This document shows positions 21,766 to 32,085 of a DNA stretch of 64,000 nucleotides, piece after piece. The notes below the pieces were generated by a model, which saw only the letters and a program-made list of their open reading frames with translations, had not been told where the DNA came from and did not search any database. Each line of letters begins with the position of its first letter. Position 1 is the first letter of the stretch. A program made the translations under genes and the position numbers. The stretch spans positions 1,240,001 to 1,304,000 of the forward strand of contig JAADJZ010000006.1 of the NCBI GenBank assembly GCA_011032825.1, in the 5' to 3' direction. Source of the stretch: Massariosphaeria phaeospora. Taxonomy: Eukaryota > Ascomycota > Dothideomycetes > Pleosporales.

Positions 21766-22901
21766 TTATACTCGGTCATCCGGTACCTTTGCTATTTTCC
21801 CAGACATACTGTCCATTTCCATTGATGGATCATCGCCATCGAAGGCTCGATAGCCGCGAGAGAGGGTCCTCATGGACAGTGAAGGGCTCGTAGGAGCCTC
21901 TGAATCTTTTCCGAGAAGCCTCATCACTAACCTCGGCAAGGTGGGAGCGCAGGCTGCTATTATGACGAGGTCCGTCTCAATACTGGGAAAGTAGATCAGT
22001 TACAGGTCTAATGCAGGTAACCGAGAAGGAAGACGCACTATGTGGAGATAAACAGCGGGAATAGATCCCATGATGCGTCTGTGGAGTGGTTTGTCGAGAG
22101 ATGAGTGTTTTTGATAATAGCGGCTATCATCGCACTGTATGCTCCCAGATTAGTTTCTAGGATGTGGGTCTGGAAACAGCATAGCAGTGACTTACAAAGC
22201 TCCAAGGCCCATAATCGCCATGATACTTATCTTTTTCGAAGTCTTAATTTGGAGATTTCGCAACAAGATGACGGGGAAAACGGCCAAAACCAGATCAGTG
22301 AAGGCGGACCACGCTTTGAGAGATCAGCTTTCGGAGTAAAGTTGTTGGAGAGGCAATACTCACAGCCGATTACGTATGCGATTGCGTTCAACACATTAGG
22401 TGCAACACAATCCGCTGGCTCCAAAGGGTGCCAGAGATGATCGAACGGGTCGCACTGCGTAAAGAGCATGATAAAGGACAGACAGAACGTAAGAAAGAGT
22501 ATCACGATAACGAACCAAAGAAACCAAACACCACGCCTATGAGTACCCCCCATCAGCCCAACGATAAGAATGGCCACAGATAGCTTTGGCAAGCAATATG
22601 CAGCTATGCCAATCGGCTGTACGACGGTACCATAGTATAGGGTGGGAGTGATATTCTCAGGTGGTATATGGACAAAGTGCCGTCCAAATCCGTAGCTTAT
22701 CGCTACGGTTCCCAACGAGACAGTGACGATATTCAATATCATAGCAACGACGATGATAGCATCGCTCCATCCTAGTGATTGAGTAACGAAGTATCGACTG
22801 TAGAGGCGCAAGAAGACGAAGATTGTGGCAATCGCGGCGCCGACCCAACCAACGATGTTGATAATATAGCCGCGACTTTCGTTCGGAGGTATAGAGCCCA
22901 T
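21766..22901 (-). CDS. PTH11-type fungal rhodopsin-like 7-TM membrane protein
   Basis: Complement of 21766..21982, 22039..22134, 22196..22313 and 22364..22901 gives 322 residues. After MGSIPPNESRGYIIN come about seven hydrophobic segments with the marks of the fungal rhodopsin-like domain: RLYSRYF after TM1, LGWSDA, SYGFGRH, KLSVAIL, QCDPFDHLWHP in the loop before TM5, TDLVLAVFPVILLRNLQIK and finally ETDLVIIAACAPTL. The tail of about 65 residues is cytosolic and Ser-rich. Relatives such as Pth11 act as surface sensors or G-protein-coupled-like receptors; many are uncharacterised. There is no CFEM domain. All four exon joins agree in phase and with family spacing. Confidence 0.85.
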
Positions 22902-24271
22902 GACTTGGAGAGACGCCAGGATCTGGTTAGACTTGTGTTTCAGGGATCGAGAAAGAGGGAGAAGCTGGTGAGCGATCAGGTACAAGGCTGGACAGAAGGG
23001 GTTCGGGCCTGTAATTAATAACGGGGCCCTCAATTCGAGCTAATTCTGCTTTGCTGTTACGGCGGTACGAGCCAATGATCTTGGTTGCGACGACTTTGCC
23101 CCGACCACCGCATGCCTCGTTTAGTGAGGGCCAGGGTATGCGCCGACTATGTTACTCGTAAATTTCTGGTGAGCACTTTCTCGGCCCCGTCCAGACCTGA
23201 GTTTTCGCAGGTTGTGGTTGACTGGGACTGGGGAGTTACGAAGGTAGTGTTAACGATGAGGGTGTGAGGGGCTCGGGTCGTGAAACTTTCGTGGCGAACC
23301 GTCAAGACTAGATCGATTAATCAGCCCAAGAACACGAGAAGATGGCTCGGGGCTACCTTTCTTCCTGTCTTCCTTACTACGATATCCGCCCCCCACCACC
23401 TCTTCGCTGGTCTTTTCGGTGCTTATCCTCTGTACTACCCGAGATTCCTTGCTGTGGTCGCTTAATACTGCTACTTGTGGACTGTTTGTTGCCTTGCTAG
23501 GACATGGAAGCGTGCGGGCATATAGCCAGAGAACGTAAGCCTGAAAAATAATTAGCCGGGAATCCTTCGAGAAGCGGCGGGGGTCAACAACAGCAAAGTT
23601 ATTAGGCAAACCACTAACGACGAGACAAAATGTGGTGACGATAGAGGAGGTTGGGACATTGATGGTAGGATCTGGAACGGACTTCACATAATCTTGCAGG
23701 CCGCGATATTGTACGCCACAATACTGCATGCGAGCATCTAAGAGAGTCCGAGATGCATATGTGAATGTCTTTCTTCACGCTTGGACGTGGGCGTCGGCCT
23801 TCCTTCTCCGCGTCCCTCTTCGATCGGAAGCTCTACCATCCTCAGGATACCAGCCAAGGGTGGATAAACTAAGACACAATGTAAGACGTACTCGGGCCCG
23901 GACGGAGGCTGCGTAGCGGATGACCATCTTGGGGCGGTTGAGCAAGCCGGCCCTCCGAATCTCATGTTGCACAGAACTAGGTGCTGTCTGAAAAGCCATC
24001 AACGCGATGACTTAGCCAAGTATCTTATGCGCCTAGGACGATCCACTGGCGATAGGTGGTAGCACGAGCGTTCTGAACTATCTGCAGCACAATATAACGC
24101 AGTACTACGATGCAGGTTGATTAGCTGCTGCCTAAGCCAACAACTACATTCCATTAACATCCTGTGATCATCATGTAGCTGATTACCCGCGAAAAATGTA
24201 TATAACCTCATGTCCTCATCCATCCTGCCTCTGTTACTCACAACACTCTTTGTTAAGCAGACCTTGCTATC
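22902..24271. other. Intergenic region with a possible decayed gene on the minus strand
   Basis: Between about 24000 and 23470 on the minus strand two frames look protein-like (KMVIRYAASVRARV and then LQDYVKSVPDPTINVP...NNFAVVDPRRF) but are separated by stops and no splice sites join them well. A weak likeness of the second part to BAHD/trichothecene acetyltransferases is noted but not relied on. A TATATAA box at 24199-24205 serves the UbiA gene. Confidence 0.3.
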
Positions 24272-25279
24272 ATGGAGCGTAAACAAAACGGCAATAAAGT
24301 ATCCAGCAACGGCCGTACCCACCATGGAGAACAGTCCGCGCCTCCCCAACTATTCGATGGTGTCAACATGGCTGCATGGGTCCGACGACTCCCGTCTTCT
24401 TGGATACCTTACGTCCAACTGGCGCGTCTGAGTCCTCCGGTTCCAATACTTCTGATATTTTTTCCACATCTCTTTGGCGTAGCCTATGTAGCGGCCGTCC
24501 AACATACCCCCTTCGCCGATACTTTTCGTGTTACCGCTATCCTCTTCGGTGCCAGTATCTTCTTGTCCAACGCAATCCACGGCTGGAACGATCTCATTGA
24601 TGCCCCTATCGACGCAAAGATTCAGCGAACCAAAAACCGTCCTATTCCGCGTGGTGCTATCAGTCCTCGAGCTGCATTCGTATTCACGGCGTCACAAGCC
24701 CTACTCGCAGGGTGCTTCCTCTTCCTTCTACCCGCCGAAACGGCATGGTACTCGATTCCTGCTGTCGTGACGAATTACTATTATCCTTACTCGAAGAGAC
24801 ACATCCAGCTACCTCAGCTAGTTCTTGGGATGGCCCTTCAATGGGCCGTCGTACTTGGTACGACCGCCATAGGACTCAGAAATGCATGGACAAACAAATC
24901 CGTCCTATGCCTATTCTTTGCTTCTCTGCTTTGGACAGTTGTCTACGACACTGTTTATGGTTACCAGGATTACGAAGAAGATCTCAAATTGGGGGTAGGG
25001 AGTACTGCGGTACTCTTCGGAAAATCGAAAGGCAAGATATTTTTATGGCTGTTAAGCAATAGCATAGTGGCCCTGTTGTGGGCTTCTGGTTCCATTTCTC
25101 AAATGAGCATCGTGTATTTTACGATTGCGGTGGGAGGTTGCTTTGTATCACTCAACCTTATGACAGTGTACGTTGATATCCGGTCGCCAGATTCCTGCGC
25201 GTGGTGGTTCGTTTACGGCTTTTGGGGACCCGCGCTGTCAATTTCCGCTGGACTACTCAGCGAATACTATTTCCGCTGA
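24272..25279 (+). CDS. UbiA-family prenyltransferase (integral membrane aromatic prenyltransferase)
   Basis: A single exon encoding 335 residues. The first Asp-rich motif is NDLIDAPID (Asn106, Asp107, Asp110, Asp114) followed by the conserved KIQRTKNRPIPRG. The second is YDTVYGYQDYEED (Asp226, Asp233, Asp237). About nine hydrophobic helices surround them. The family transfers a polyprenyl chain from its diphosphate to an aromatic acceptor using Mg2+. It may be the 4-hydroxybenzoate enzyme of ubiquinone synthesis (Coq2) or, as the lack of an obvious mitochondrial presequence and the O-methyltransferase neighbour hint, a secondary-metabolite enzyme like those of meroterpenoid clusters. Confidence 0.9.
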   Translation: MERKQNGNKVSSNGRTHHGEQSAPPQLFDGVNMAAWVRRLPSSWIPYVQLARLSPPVPILLIFFPHLFGVAYVAAVQHTPFADTFRVTAILFGASIFLSNAIHGWNDLIDAPIDAKIQRTKNRPIPRGAISPRAAFVFTASQALLAGCFLFLLPAETAWYSIPAVVTNYYYPYSKRHIQLPQLVLGMALQWAVVLGTTAIGLRNAWTNKSVLCLFFASLLWTVVYDTVYGYQDYEEDLKLGVGSTAVLFGKSKGKIFLWLLSNSIVALLWASGSISQMSIVYFTIAVGGCFVSLNLMTVYVDIRSPDSCAWWFVYGFWGPALSISAGLLSEYYFR

Positions 25280-25939
25280 ACAACAGCAATAGCGAACTTC
25301 GAGGTCTATCAACAGCGGAAATATGCGATTTTCTCGTTGATAATGCTACTACGGGTCTCCGAGAGGGAATGGAAGATGATTGCGGAGATGAAATAATAAT
25401 AATAAAGTCAAGGATGTCATGGATTGGGTACCCGTTTGGTGCGCCTTCGGTGACAAGCTCGGTAAAGAGAATCTTCTTGATTTCGGTGACTGTGGCTTCT
25501 TGTGTGAAGAAGGTGTCAATAGCAAATTGAAGGAGCTGCCTGTCAATTTTGAGGCTGATGCCCCCCCATTTTCGATACCAAGATAATTTTAGTAAGTGAC
25601 GTCATAAGTGGCCTTTGATTGGCTTACCCACAAAAGCGCAGGCACTCGACTTCTTTCTCCCTAAGCAACCACCTTGTCCAACCAACAACCAACAGCAGCA
25701 TACTCAAAGTATTCACCGTCAGCGAGTTCTACGCGATGTTGTTAGTAATGGATTCCAGTAAGGCCTGTCGACGACCTGGTTTCCTCTACAATAACAAGGC
25801 TGACTTCATGGCAGATGCAAAGACTAGGCTGAGAATTCAGCCTTGGGCTTGAGCGACTGGTGACGTGACAAAACCCTATAGAGATTTCTACTGGGCTGTC
25901 TACAAGCTGATTCAAACGTTCAACTGCACTTTCAGTTTC
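25280..25939 (+). other. Intergenic region with a perfect CRE palindrome
   Basis: TGACGTCA at 25597-25604, a bZIP (CREB/ATF-type) site, lies about 335 bases before the next start codon. No gene is seen. Confidence 0.45.
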
Positions 25940-27988
25940 ATGATTCCCTACGACGATCTTTGGTTTTGCGACCAGTGCGGTGCATCCAACCTCGACTGGG
26001 TGGATATCTGTCCAGTATGTGGGATGGGAGTCAGGGTCGGTTACAGCTACAGCTACGGTAAATTGGCAGATCTCGAGTGTAGTTCCGTGACATCGGACGA
26101 TGCCAATTCGATCTTTTCAACCACCGAGAGCACTACGACAAATGCAACATCCAACAGCTCAGCTACCGACAATTTCTTTTTACAAGAGGTTGTCAAGTTT
26201 CTGTGGCATGAACCTCTGCTTCAGCCACTTTGCATACAAGCACTTCGACATGAACACATAGGGCATGAAAAGTTCCACCGCAAGTACCGTCAGCTGCTTC
26301 TACAATTTACCATACATCTGAATCAAGAATCAGAAGATCAAGAGACTCGACGGATCACCCAGTTCATACAGAAAATGGTCACACGCATATCCCGAGCCAT
26401 CTGCACCAAGGCAGCACAGGAGACAGACTTTTCCGTCAATCAATACGATCTCATGGGCCAAGATGAAAGCTCCGGGGATGAGTCTGAGACCGAGTCTGCA
26501 CAGGCAGTTCGACCCGAAACCTTGTCCAGGCTAGAACATATCATCGCTTCGAGTCTTGCAATCGTCGAGATGCACAGAAGTCTCTTCAACTTTGTGCAGC
26601 CGACTTTTAGGTCCGAACTCGAAAGACTGGTAGAGGAGTTAGCTCCTTACCCTGCTAGCAGGACGGGAGAGGTAGCTTACCGGGTGCTCACAAAAGAGTT
26701 GTGTGACATACTTCCGTCAAACATAAAGTGCTCATGGGACAATGAGAAAGATTGGATCAACAAAACCAAATGGAAGATCGAGTTGTGGACATCGGAGACA
26801 TGGGACTGGTGGCCTATGAAGTCGGTTCGCAGTCCACTAGGCAATGGACAAGCCAGAGTAGTCTGGAAATGCGTACGTATCTCGAGTCTGCGACGACGCA
26901 TGCGCCCAGATCGCTTATGAATTTGACAGAACTGCGGACGACAAAGATGGATGATAGTGCCATCGTATTTCGCAGATCATCTTACCCGCCTTGTGAACCA
27001 GTTCACAGTCTACACATCAGACGATCCACGAGTGTCGCAGAGCGCCGATAACGCCAACGAGTCCCAGCCGCCACAGCATCAGCACGTAGGCACCGTCGAA
27101 ACCCAACCTGAGATTTCAACGCTACCCTCAACTCCAAATACACCACCCTCGGTACAGTTGCCCATTGTACCGGGCCATGCGACGGGCATCGATCTTAGTA
27201 CTGCCCAACCATCTCCCATGCGAGTCATGCTGGTCGCATCTGTTGGATACGATCATCTGCTAACGCAGATACCAGTACATCAGATTGACACCGGCGAGTT
27301 CTTCAAGATACTACGTTTAGAGTATTCCACACTCTTCGGGTTCCTGCGGCGCTACTTTAGCATTTGGCGGTTCTCCCACTGCGACTTTTACAAGGTGATG
27401 CCCGCCCAAAGAGGAGTCTTAGACCATGCAAACGTAAACGTATGACTAATTAATGCTTAGTTTGAGAAATTTGATGAGTTTGAGTTTTCACCACGAGCAA
27501 AAGACGAGTATCCGGATGCTAGTCAGTACGATTACGACTATCAGCCTAGGCCGATGTGTGAGATACCTCGAGTGACGCCGCACGAATTCTACACACGTTT
27601 CTATTCCTGCACATCCTGGTATACACACTTCACTCACTTCTTCCATCGCTCGAAGACCTGCAAGTGCAACAAGCAGAAACGGAAATGCCATAATCGCGAG
27701 CTCTTGGAGTTTCTTCCAAAGAAGCTCTCCATGCTCGATGAACGCAGCGATCAACGAGAAATGTTCTGGGGACTATACGTGCGTCAGGCTGTGTGCTTTC
27801 GCTGGATTCTCTTCTACAATCTTGTGTGCATGCTGCCGCTGATCTGGTTCTTCCTCATGTGGATGTTCGTTTGGGGTCACGATGGCGATCTGCAGAATGC
27901 CTTCATGCCCATGTCGATCATGTTAGCTCTACTCTCTGTCTTTTGGAGCACCTTTTTGGGCAGTCTAAATCTTGGACGGGAGGGTTAA
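25940..27988 (+). CDS. Unknown protein with RanBP2-like zinc finger and C-terminal membrane segments
   Basis: Exons 25940..26872, 26930..27394 and 27461..27988 give 641 residues. Near the start WFCDQCGASNLDWVDICPVCG has the Cys spacing of a RanBP2/rubredoxin-like zinc ribbon. A polar, Ser/Thr-rich and helical middle follows, with WKC before the first join and NCG after it forming another possible metal site. A strongly conserved-looking stretch around PVHQIDTGEFFKILR...CDFYK follows, and near the C-terminus two hydrophobic helices (WILFYNLVCMLPLIWFFLM; FMPMSIMLALLSVFW). I do not recognise a characterised family. The last intron was extended back to GTGATG because the nearer donors give introns under 30 bases. 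Confidence 0.7.
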
Positions 27989-28292
27989 GCACTCGTATGG
28001 AAGCTTTCTGCCTTTGTGGCAAGGACATCGCAAATACACATTTGTTCACGAGACAATCCTCTAGTCACCCGAGTGTTACCCATTCTTCGGGGTCTCCACT
28101 ATACAAGACTCGCTCTGGGTTCCTCTTACTACTACTGTCAAGAGGAGGCATGATGGCCATGGCGGATGTGGTGCGCCACAGCCTGCGCCACATGACCTCG
28201 GCAGAGAGATGTGCCGACGGTTGTGCACCTCCCCACATCCACCCCACCCTTCACCAGCCAACCTCTCATCACTAGCTCACCAATTCGCCACA
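27989..28292 (+). other. Intergenic, no supported gene
   Basis: The leader of the carboxylesterase gene. It contains one copy of the short motif ctgtcaagagg (from about 28134) that also ends a dispersed repeat found elsewhere in the window. Confidence 0.35.
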
Positions 28293-29906
28293 ATGACCAA
28301 GTCTTCCGAGCCATACCTCCGCGACCTGGACTTCCGTGGCGTGGTCGAAGGAATTACATATCTCGACAAGAAATCTCAACCCCTATGTCACTTTTTCGGC
28401 GGCATCCCCTACGCACTTCCACCATTGGGGTCATTTAGATGGTCGAAGCCGAGACCGCTTCCATCATGTTATCGCTATGGGACCCGCGCGAATCCGGGAC
28501 GATATACTGAGAAATGCAGTTTATGCCCCCAGCCTGAGTTCAACGATGACCTCAAGGATGAATTATGGAACGAAGACTGTCTACAAAGCAATATCTGGAT
28601 ACCAACTGGAGACCCTCCCAAAGGAGGATGGCCCGTACTATTATGGATACACGGAGGCTTTCTTCAATTTGGGTCCCCCAACGAAGAAGACCTGCGAGCA
28701 ATGCTTAGCGAGACAGATTGCAAGGCCCTAGTTGTCTGTCCAGCATACCGACTAAATATCTTCGGCTTTCTCGCCTCCCCCGAGTTGCTAGAAGCCTCGT
28801 CTGACTATTCCGCCAACGTAGGCTTCTGGGACCAACGCCTAGCTCTCGAGTGGACATGGCAAAACATCAGCTATTTCGGCGGCAACCCTTCCAACATCAC
28901 CATTGGCGGCTACTCCGCGGGCTCCCACTCCGTCTTTCACCAATTGGCCTACGATCTCAACCTCCCCGACTCCAAAAGCATCGTCCGCCGAGCCCTCATG
29001 CTCTCCAACGGCCCCGGCCTGCAACCCAAACCGCTCGCAGACGCCCAACCGCAATTCACGGAGCTTCTCTCCGCCCTCCAAATCCCGCTCTCCCTTTCCG
29101 CGACCGAAAAACTCGCCCAACTCCGCGCCCTCTCCCCCAAGACCCTCATCCAAGCCACCCAACGCCTAAAACACCACCAATTCCGCGCCGTAACCGACAA
29201 CACCTTCATCCAGCCCGACCTCCTCGCCTCCCTCGACAACGGCGTCTTCGCCCACCGCATGCGCCACCGCAACATCCATCTCATCACGGGCGAGTGCGCC
29301 GACGAGCACCACGTCTACGGCACCTGGCGCCCGCCCGCCAACAACTACGCCAGTCTGCTGCGCCGCCTGCAAGCCGACTACCCGCCCGAAGCCTGCACCG
29401 CGCTGCTGCAGTACTACTTCCCGGGCCGCAAACTCCCGCCGGGCTACCGCAGCTGGCAGCACGCCTTCGGCCGCCTCTACGCCGACATCCAGATCCACCA
29501 CCTGCACCGCGGGATGCTCGCCGGCCTCGCCCGGCACGGCGCAGGCCATCTCGTGCACCGGTACCGCATCGAGTGGCGCGCGCAGAGCTGCGATGCGCGG
29601 TGGCCGCGCGCCTGGGGCGTGACGCACGGCACGGACATGAAGATTTGGTTTTGGGGCGCGGGGGATGCGTTGAGTGGGGCGGAGAAGAGGGTCGTGCGGG
29701 ACGCGTTTCATGCGCATCTGGCGCGGTTTTTGAGGGGCGAGGATGTGCAGTGGGGGACGGAGCATGGGCTGCAGGTGAGGACGCTGGGGGCGGATGGGAC
29801 GGTGAGGATTGAGGAGGATGGGGAGAGGATGGCGGAGGGGGTGAGGGTGTGGGAGGTGGTGAGGAGGGCGGGTGAGAAGGGGGTGGAGAGGAGTGCGAAG
29901 TTGTGA
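28293..29906 (+). CDS. Type-B carboxylesterase (alpha/beta hydrolase), cytosolic
   Basis: A single exon encoding 537 residues. Family signatures are present: FFGGIPYALPP near residue 34, NEDCLQSNIW (residues 93-102), the oxyanion HGG at 120-122 and the nucleophile elbow GGYSAGS with Ser208. The catalytic acid is likely in GECADEHHVYG and the His in GVTHGTDMKIWFWG. No signal peptide follows the chosen ATG, unlike secreted lipases of the family, so the enzyme is probably intracellular. It hydrolyses carboxylic esters; the substrate is unknown. The upstream in-frame ATG at 28209 only adds a Pro-rich run and was not used. The 3' third is very G+C-rich. Confidence 0.88.
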   Translation: MTKSSEPYLRDLDFRGVVEGITYLDKKSQPLCHFFGGIPYALPPLGSFRWSKPRPLPSCYRYGTRANPGRYTEKCSLCPQPEFNDDLKDELWNEDCLQSNIWIPTGDPPKGGWPVLLWIHGGFLQFGSPNEEDLRAMLSETDCKALVVCPAYRLNIFGFLASPELLEASSDYSANVGFWDQRLALEWTWQNISYFGGNPSNITIGGYSAGSHSVFHQLAYDLNLPDSKSIVRRALMLSNGPGLQPKPLADAQPQFTELLSALQIPLSLSATEKLAQLRALSPKTLIQATQRLKHHQFRAVTDNTFIQPDLLASLDNGVFAHRMRHRNIHLITGECADEHHVYGTWRPPANNYASLLRRLQADYPPEACTALLQYYFPGRKLPPGYRSWQHAFGRLYADIQIHHLHRGMLAGLARHGAGHLVHRYRIEWRAQSCDARWPRAWGVTHGTDMKIWFWGAGDALSGAEKRVVRDAFHAHLARFLRGEDVQWGTEHGLQVRTLGADGTVRIEEDGERMAEGVRVWEVVRRAGEKGVERSAKL

Positions 29907-30390
29907 AAAGGGATGAGGAAAGAGAGGAGGACGTGTTGTGGCTTCTGGAAGCTGGAAAGGCTGGGTAAGCCTGTTCACGTGCAAAGCCCTCTAGGGCTAC
30001 ATAGACAATACCTAGTATACCAGATACAATAGGATCTGTAAAGATAGTAATAGACTATCTACCTATTGCTAAAAGCTCCTAGGCTGTCAAGAGGATCGCC
30101 TGAAGCTCTTCCATAGATATCGGCAATGAACTGTGTTAGCGGAGTGGGTACCCAGAGTACCGCAAGAGTGCTCAACCAGTGCCTCCTTCCCGCATCGCAC
30201 TATCCAAAAAGTCGGATAATTTCTCTCATCGGAGTACGCAGTCCTCGCCAAATGCCTCGCGCGCTGAAGTATTGCATAATAACAATCAACGAAGCCCTTG
30301 CCCTCGTCGAGTCATCGCCATTGGCAAATATAGCTGCTCCAGATCATGAAAACGATCGTGCTATCGTACACAGCAGCATCTTCGGATCTT
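29907..30390 (+). other. Intergenic region holding a copy of a short dispersed repeat
   Basis: The stretch 30010-30100 resembles 33231-33322 on the same strand and 46161-46255 on the other. No gene is seen. Confidence 0.5.
30010..30100 (+). repeat. Dispersed repeat, copy 1 (ends CTGTCAAGAGGATCGCC)
   Basis: A roughly 90-base copy beginning acctagtata and ending ctgtcaagaggatcgcc. By eye it shares about 70% of bases with copy 2 at 33231-33322 and aligns without gaps to the reverse complement of copy 3 at 46161-46255. Confidence 0.6.
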
Positions 30391-31206
30391 TCAAGTACCC
30401 TGTCTAGTCCCCATCGCAGGAACCTCTTCCAGCTCGGCATCGCCCCAAATCAGCTCTTCCACATTCGCACACACCACGCTCCTCAAACTGTCCTCCTCGC
30501 CCTCCCGCATCGCCCCCGCACACTGCGGCCAAGCAATTTCGACATGCTGCACGCGCTGCCACCCGCCCCTAAGCCCGAGTGCCTGCTCCAGTAATTGCAC
30601 CAGCGTCTGCAGCATCAGGACACAGGCGTACGTTCCATCGGCCAGAAAATCGCAGCTCCGGACATGCGGCTTCGCGAAGAAGCGCGCGAAGGCGTCGAGC
30701 ATGAGGTAATATTCGTGGGTGATGGCGAAGCGCCGCTTCGGGTAGGCGTGCGGTTGCGCGTAGGCGGCGCGGGTGAGGTTGAGCAGCGTGAAGAGGAGGC
30801 GCGTGAGATGCTTGGAGTGCAGGCCAGGTTTCTGGGGTGGTGATGGCGAGGACGCCTGCGTGCTTGTGGGCGGGGTGGAGGGCGGGGAGTCCGAGAGTCT
30901 GGTGGGGGAGCTTGAGGGCGTGGATGCTGTGGCCGCGGATGATGTCGCGGATATCGTGGTTGACAGGAGGTTTGTAGTCGAAATCCTGGGTGTTCTGTCG
31001 CTCTCTGTTCCCATGGTGTCGGGTTCGCTTTCGCTTTTTGCAGTATCGTGAAGTGGTGTGGGGTTTCGAGGCGCGCATGTTAATATTAGCCACGACTGGT
31101 TCGGCGATGGTGTGTTTGGGAGAGATGTCGTAGTGGGCAAACGCGGTGGCGCCATCGGCGTCATGATTGGCGATAGTGTTGTGGATGATGATAATGGGTC
31201 CGCCAT
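30391..31206 (-). CDS. Unknown protein, Ser/Thr/Pro-rich N-half with helical C-half
   Basis: A single exon encoding 271 residues from MADPLSSSTTLSP. The first 140 residues are low-complexity Ser/Thr/Pro. The last 120 (HLTRLLFTLLNLTRAAYA... to WGDAELEEVP) have a regular amphipathic pattern with Arg, Tyr and Leu typical of a folded helical domain. I do not recognise the family; a nuclear or regulatory protein is possible. A longer overlapping frame on the same strand (30569-31480) is His/Pro/Arg-biased and looks like a shadow. Confidence 0.6.
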   Translation of the reverse strand: MADPLSSSTTLSPIMTPMAPPRLPTTTSLPNTPSPNQSWLILTCAPRNPTPLHDTAKSESEPDTMGTESDRTPRISTTNLLSTTISATSSAATASTPSSSPTRLSDSPPSTPPTSTQASSPSPPQKPGLHSKHLTRLLFTLLNLTRAAYAQPHAYPKRRFAITHEYYLMLDAFARFFAKPHVRSCDFLADGTYACVLMLQTLVQLLEQALGLRGGWQRVQHVEIAWPQCAGAMREGEEDSLRSVVCANVEELIWGDAELEEVPAMGTRQGT

Positions 31207-32085
31207 GGTGGTTGGTGTGTGTGTTGTGGTCAGAAGGTGGTTGTGTGTTTGTGTGCGGTCTAGTAGTATTGCCGCACTTTGCAGATAGTGCCGTGTCGTC
31301 ATGCCCGGGTCGCACAGTCCCTAATTCAATTCGGCTAGTTTCGCTTCCGCCCCTTGAAACTGCGGAGAAAACAGTGGGGAAAGGCAGCAGGCAGCAGGCA
31401 ACCAGGTGGAGGTGGAAGTAAAGAAGAGTTATTGAGAAGTAAGTGAATAAATACTCCTCTAGCCAGCTACACTTTTGCAATCACGAGCCGACCACGGCCT
31501 GTCATACCTTGAAATCGAGACTTCGCAAGTCGGAAATTGAGGCAAATTTTCACATTGAAAATTCACCTTCCTCCGCGTCGCATAATAGTAAACGCTTGAT
31601 TGGAGCTACTGATTAGTTTCAACCCGGCGCAAAGTCGTCCATGACCCAGCACCCCACGGCGTGCTTCTTCGTCAGCACCATTATTTCTAGGGACACTAGA
31701 TATACCAAAGTCAATGTCTGTTATTGCGAAATCTCGGAAAGGCAGCGAGATATATCGTCTCACTCCATCGCTCATAGTTGGCTAGTTCGAACGTCAAAAA
31801 CATACCTGATGGCCAAAATGGCTCTCCTGAGGCGCGGCGGATTCTGTATACTCGTGAGGTCGAGGGACAAAAACGTAGCGCTGGGACAAGCGGGGTATAG
31901 AATTCTGGAAAGAAATCTGTGGGGGTGCAGTAGCGCATGCTGATCGTAATTGTAGGATACCTTGGGGGTCCTTTGGCTCAATGGAAATCGTAACGCGGAG
32001 CTAGAGTATACTGGAGTCGTGATTCATAGGAAGGATTGGCTTCGCCTTTCGCTCATAAAACTGTGTTGGGTAGCCACCCGATCGG
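31207..32085. other. Intergenic, no supported gene
   Basis: The shared 5' flank of the unknown protein (minus strand) and the 3' flank of the membrane protein. Short frames on both strands have no family features. Confidence 0.4.

Noticed and set aside
28850..29812. 320-codon plus-strand frame inside the carboxylesterase
   Set aside because: Pro/Arg/His-rich shadow of the real frame, with no motif.
29166..29984. 272-codon minus-strand frame opposite the carboxylesterase
   Set aside because: It lies over the G+C-rich 3' part of a convincing gene and is Pro/His/Arg-biased; a codon-composition shadow.
30569..31480. 303-codon minus-strand frame overlapping the Ser/Thr-rich unknown protein
   Set aside because: Its His/Pro-rich composition is that of a shifted frame; the other frame has a regular helical C-half.
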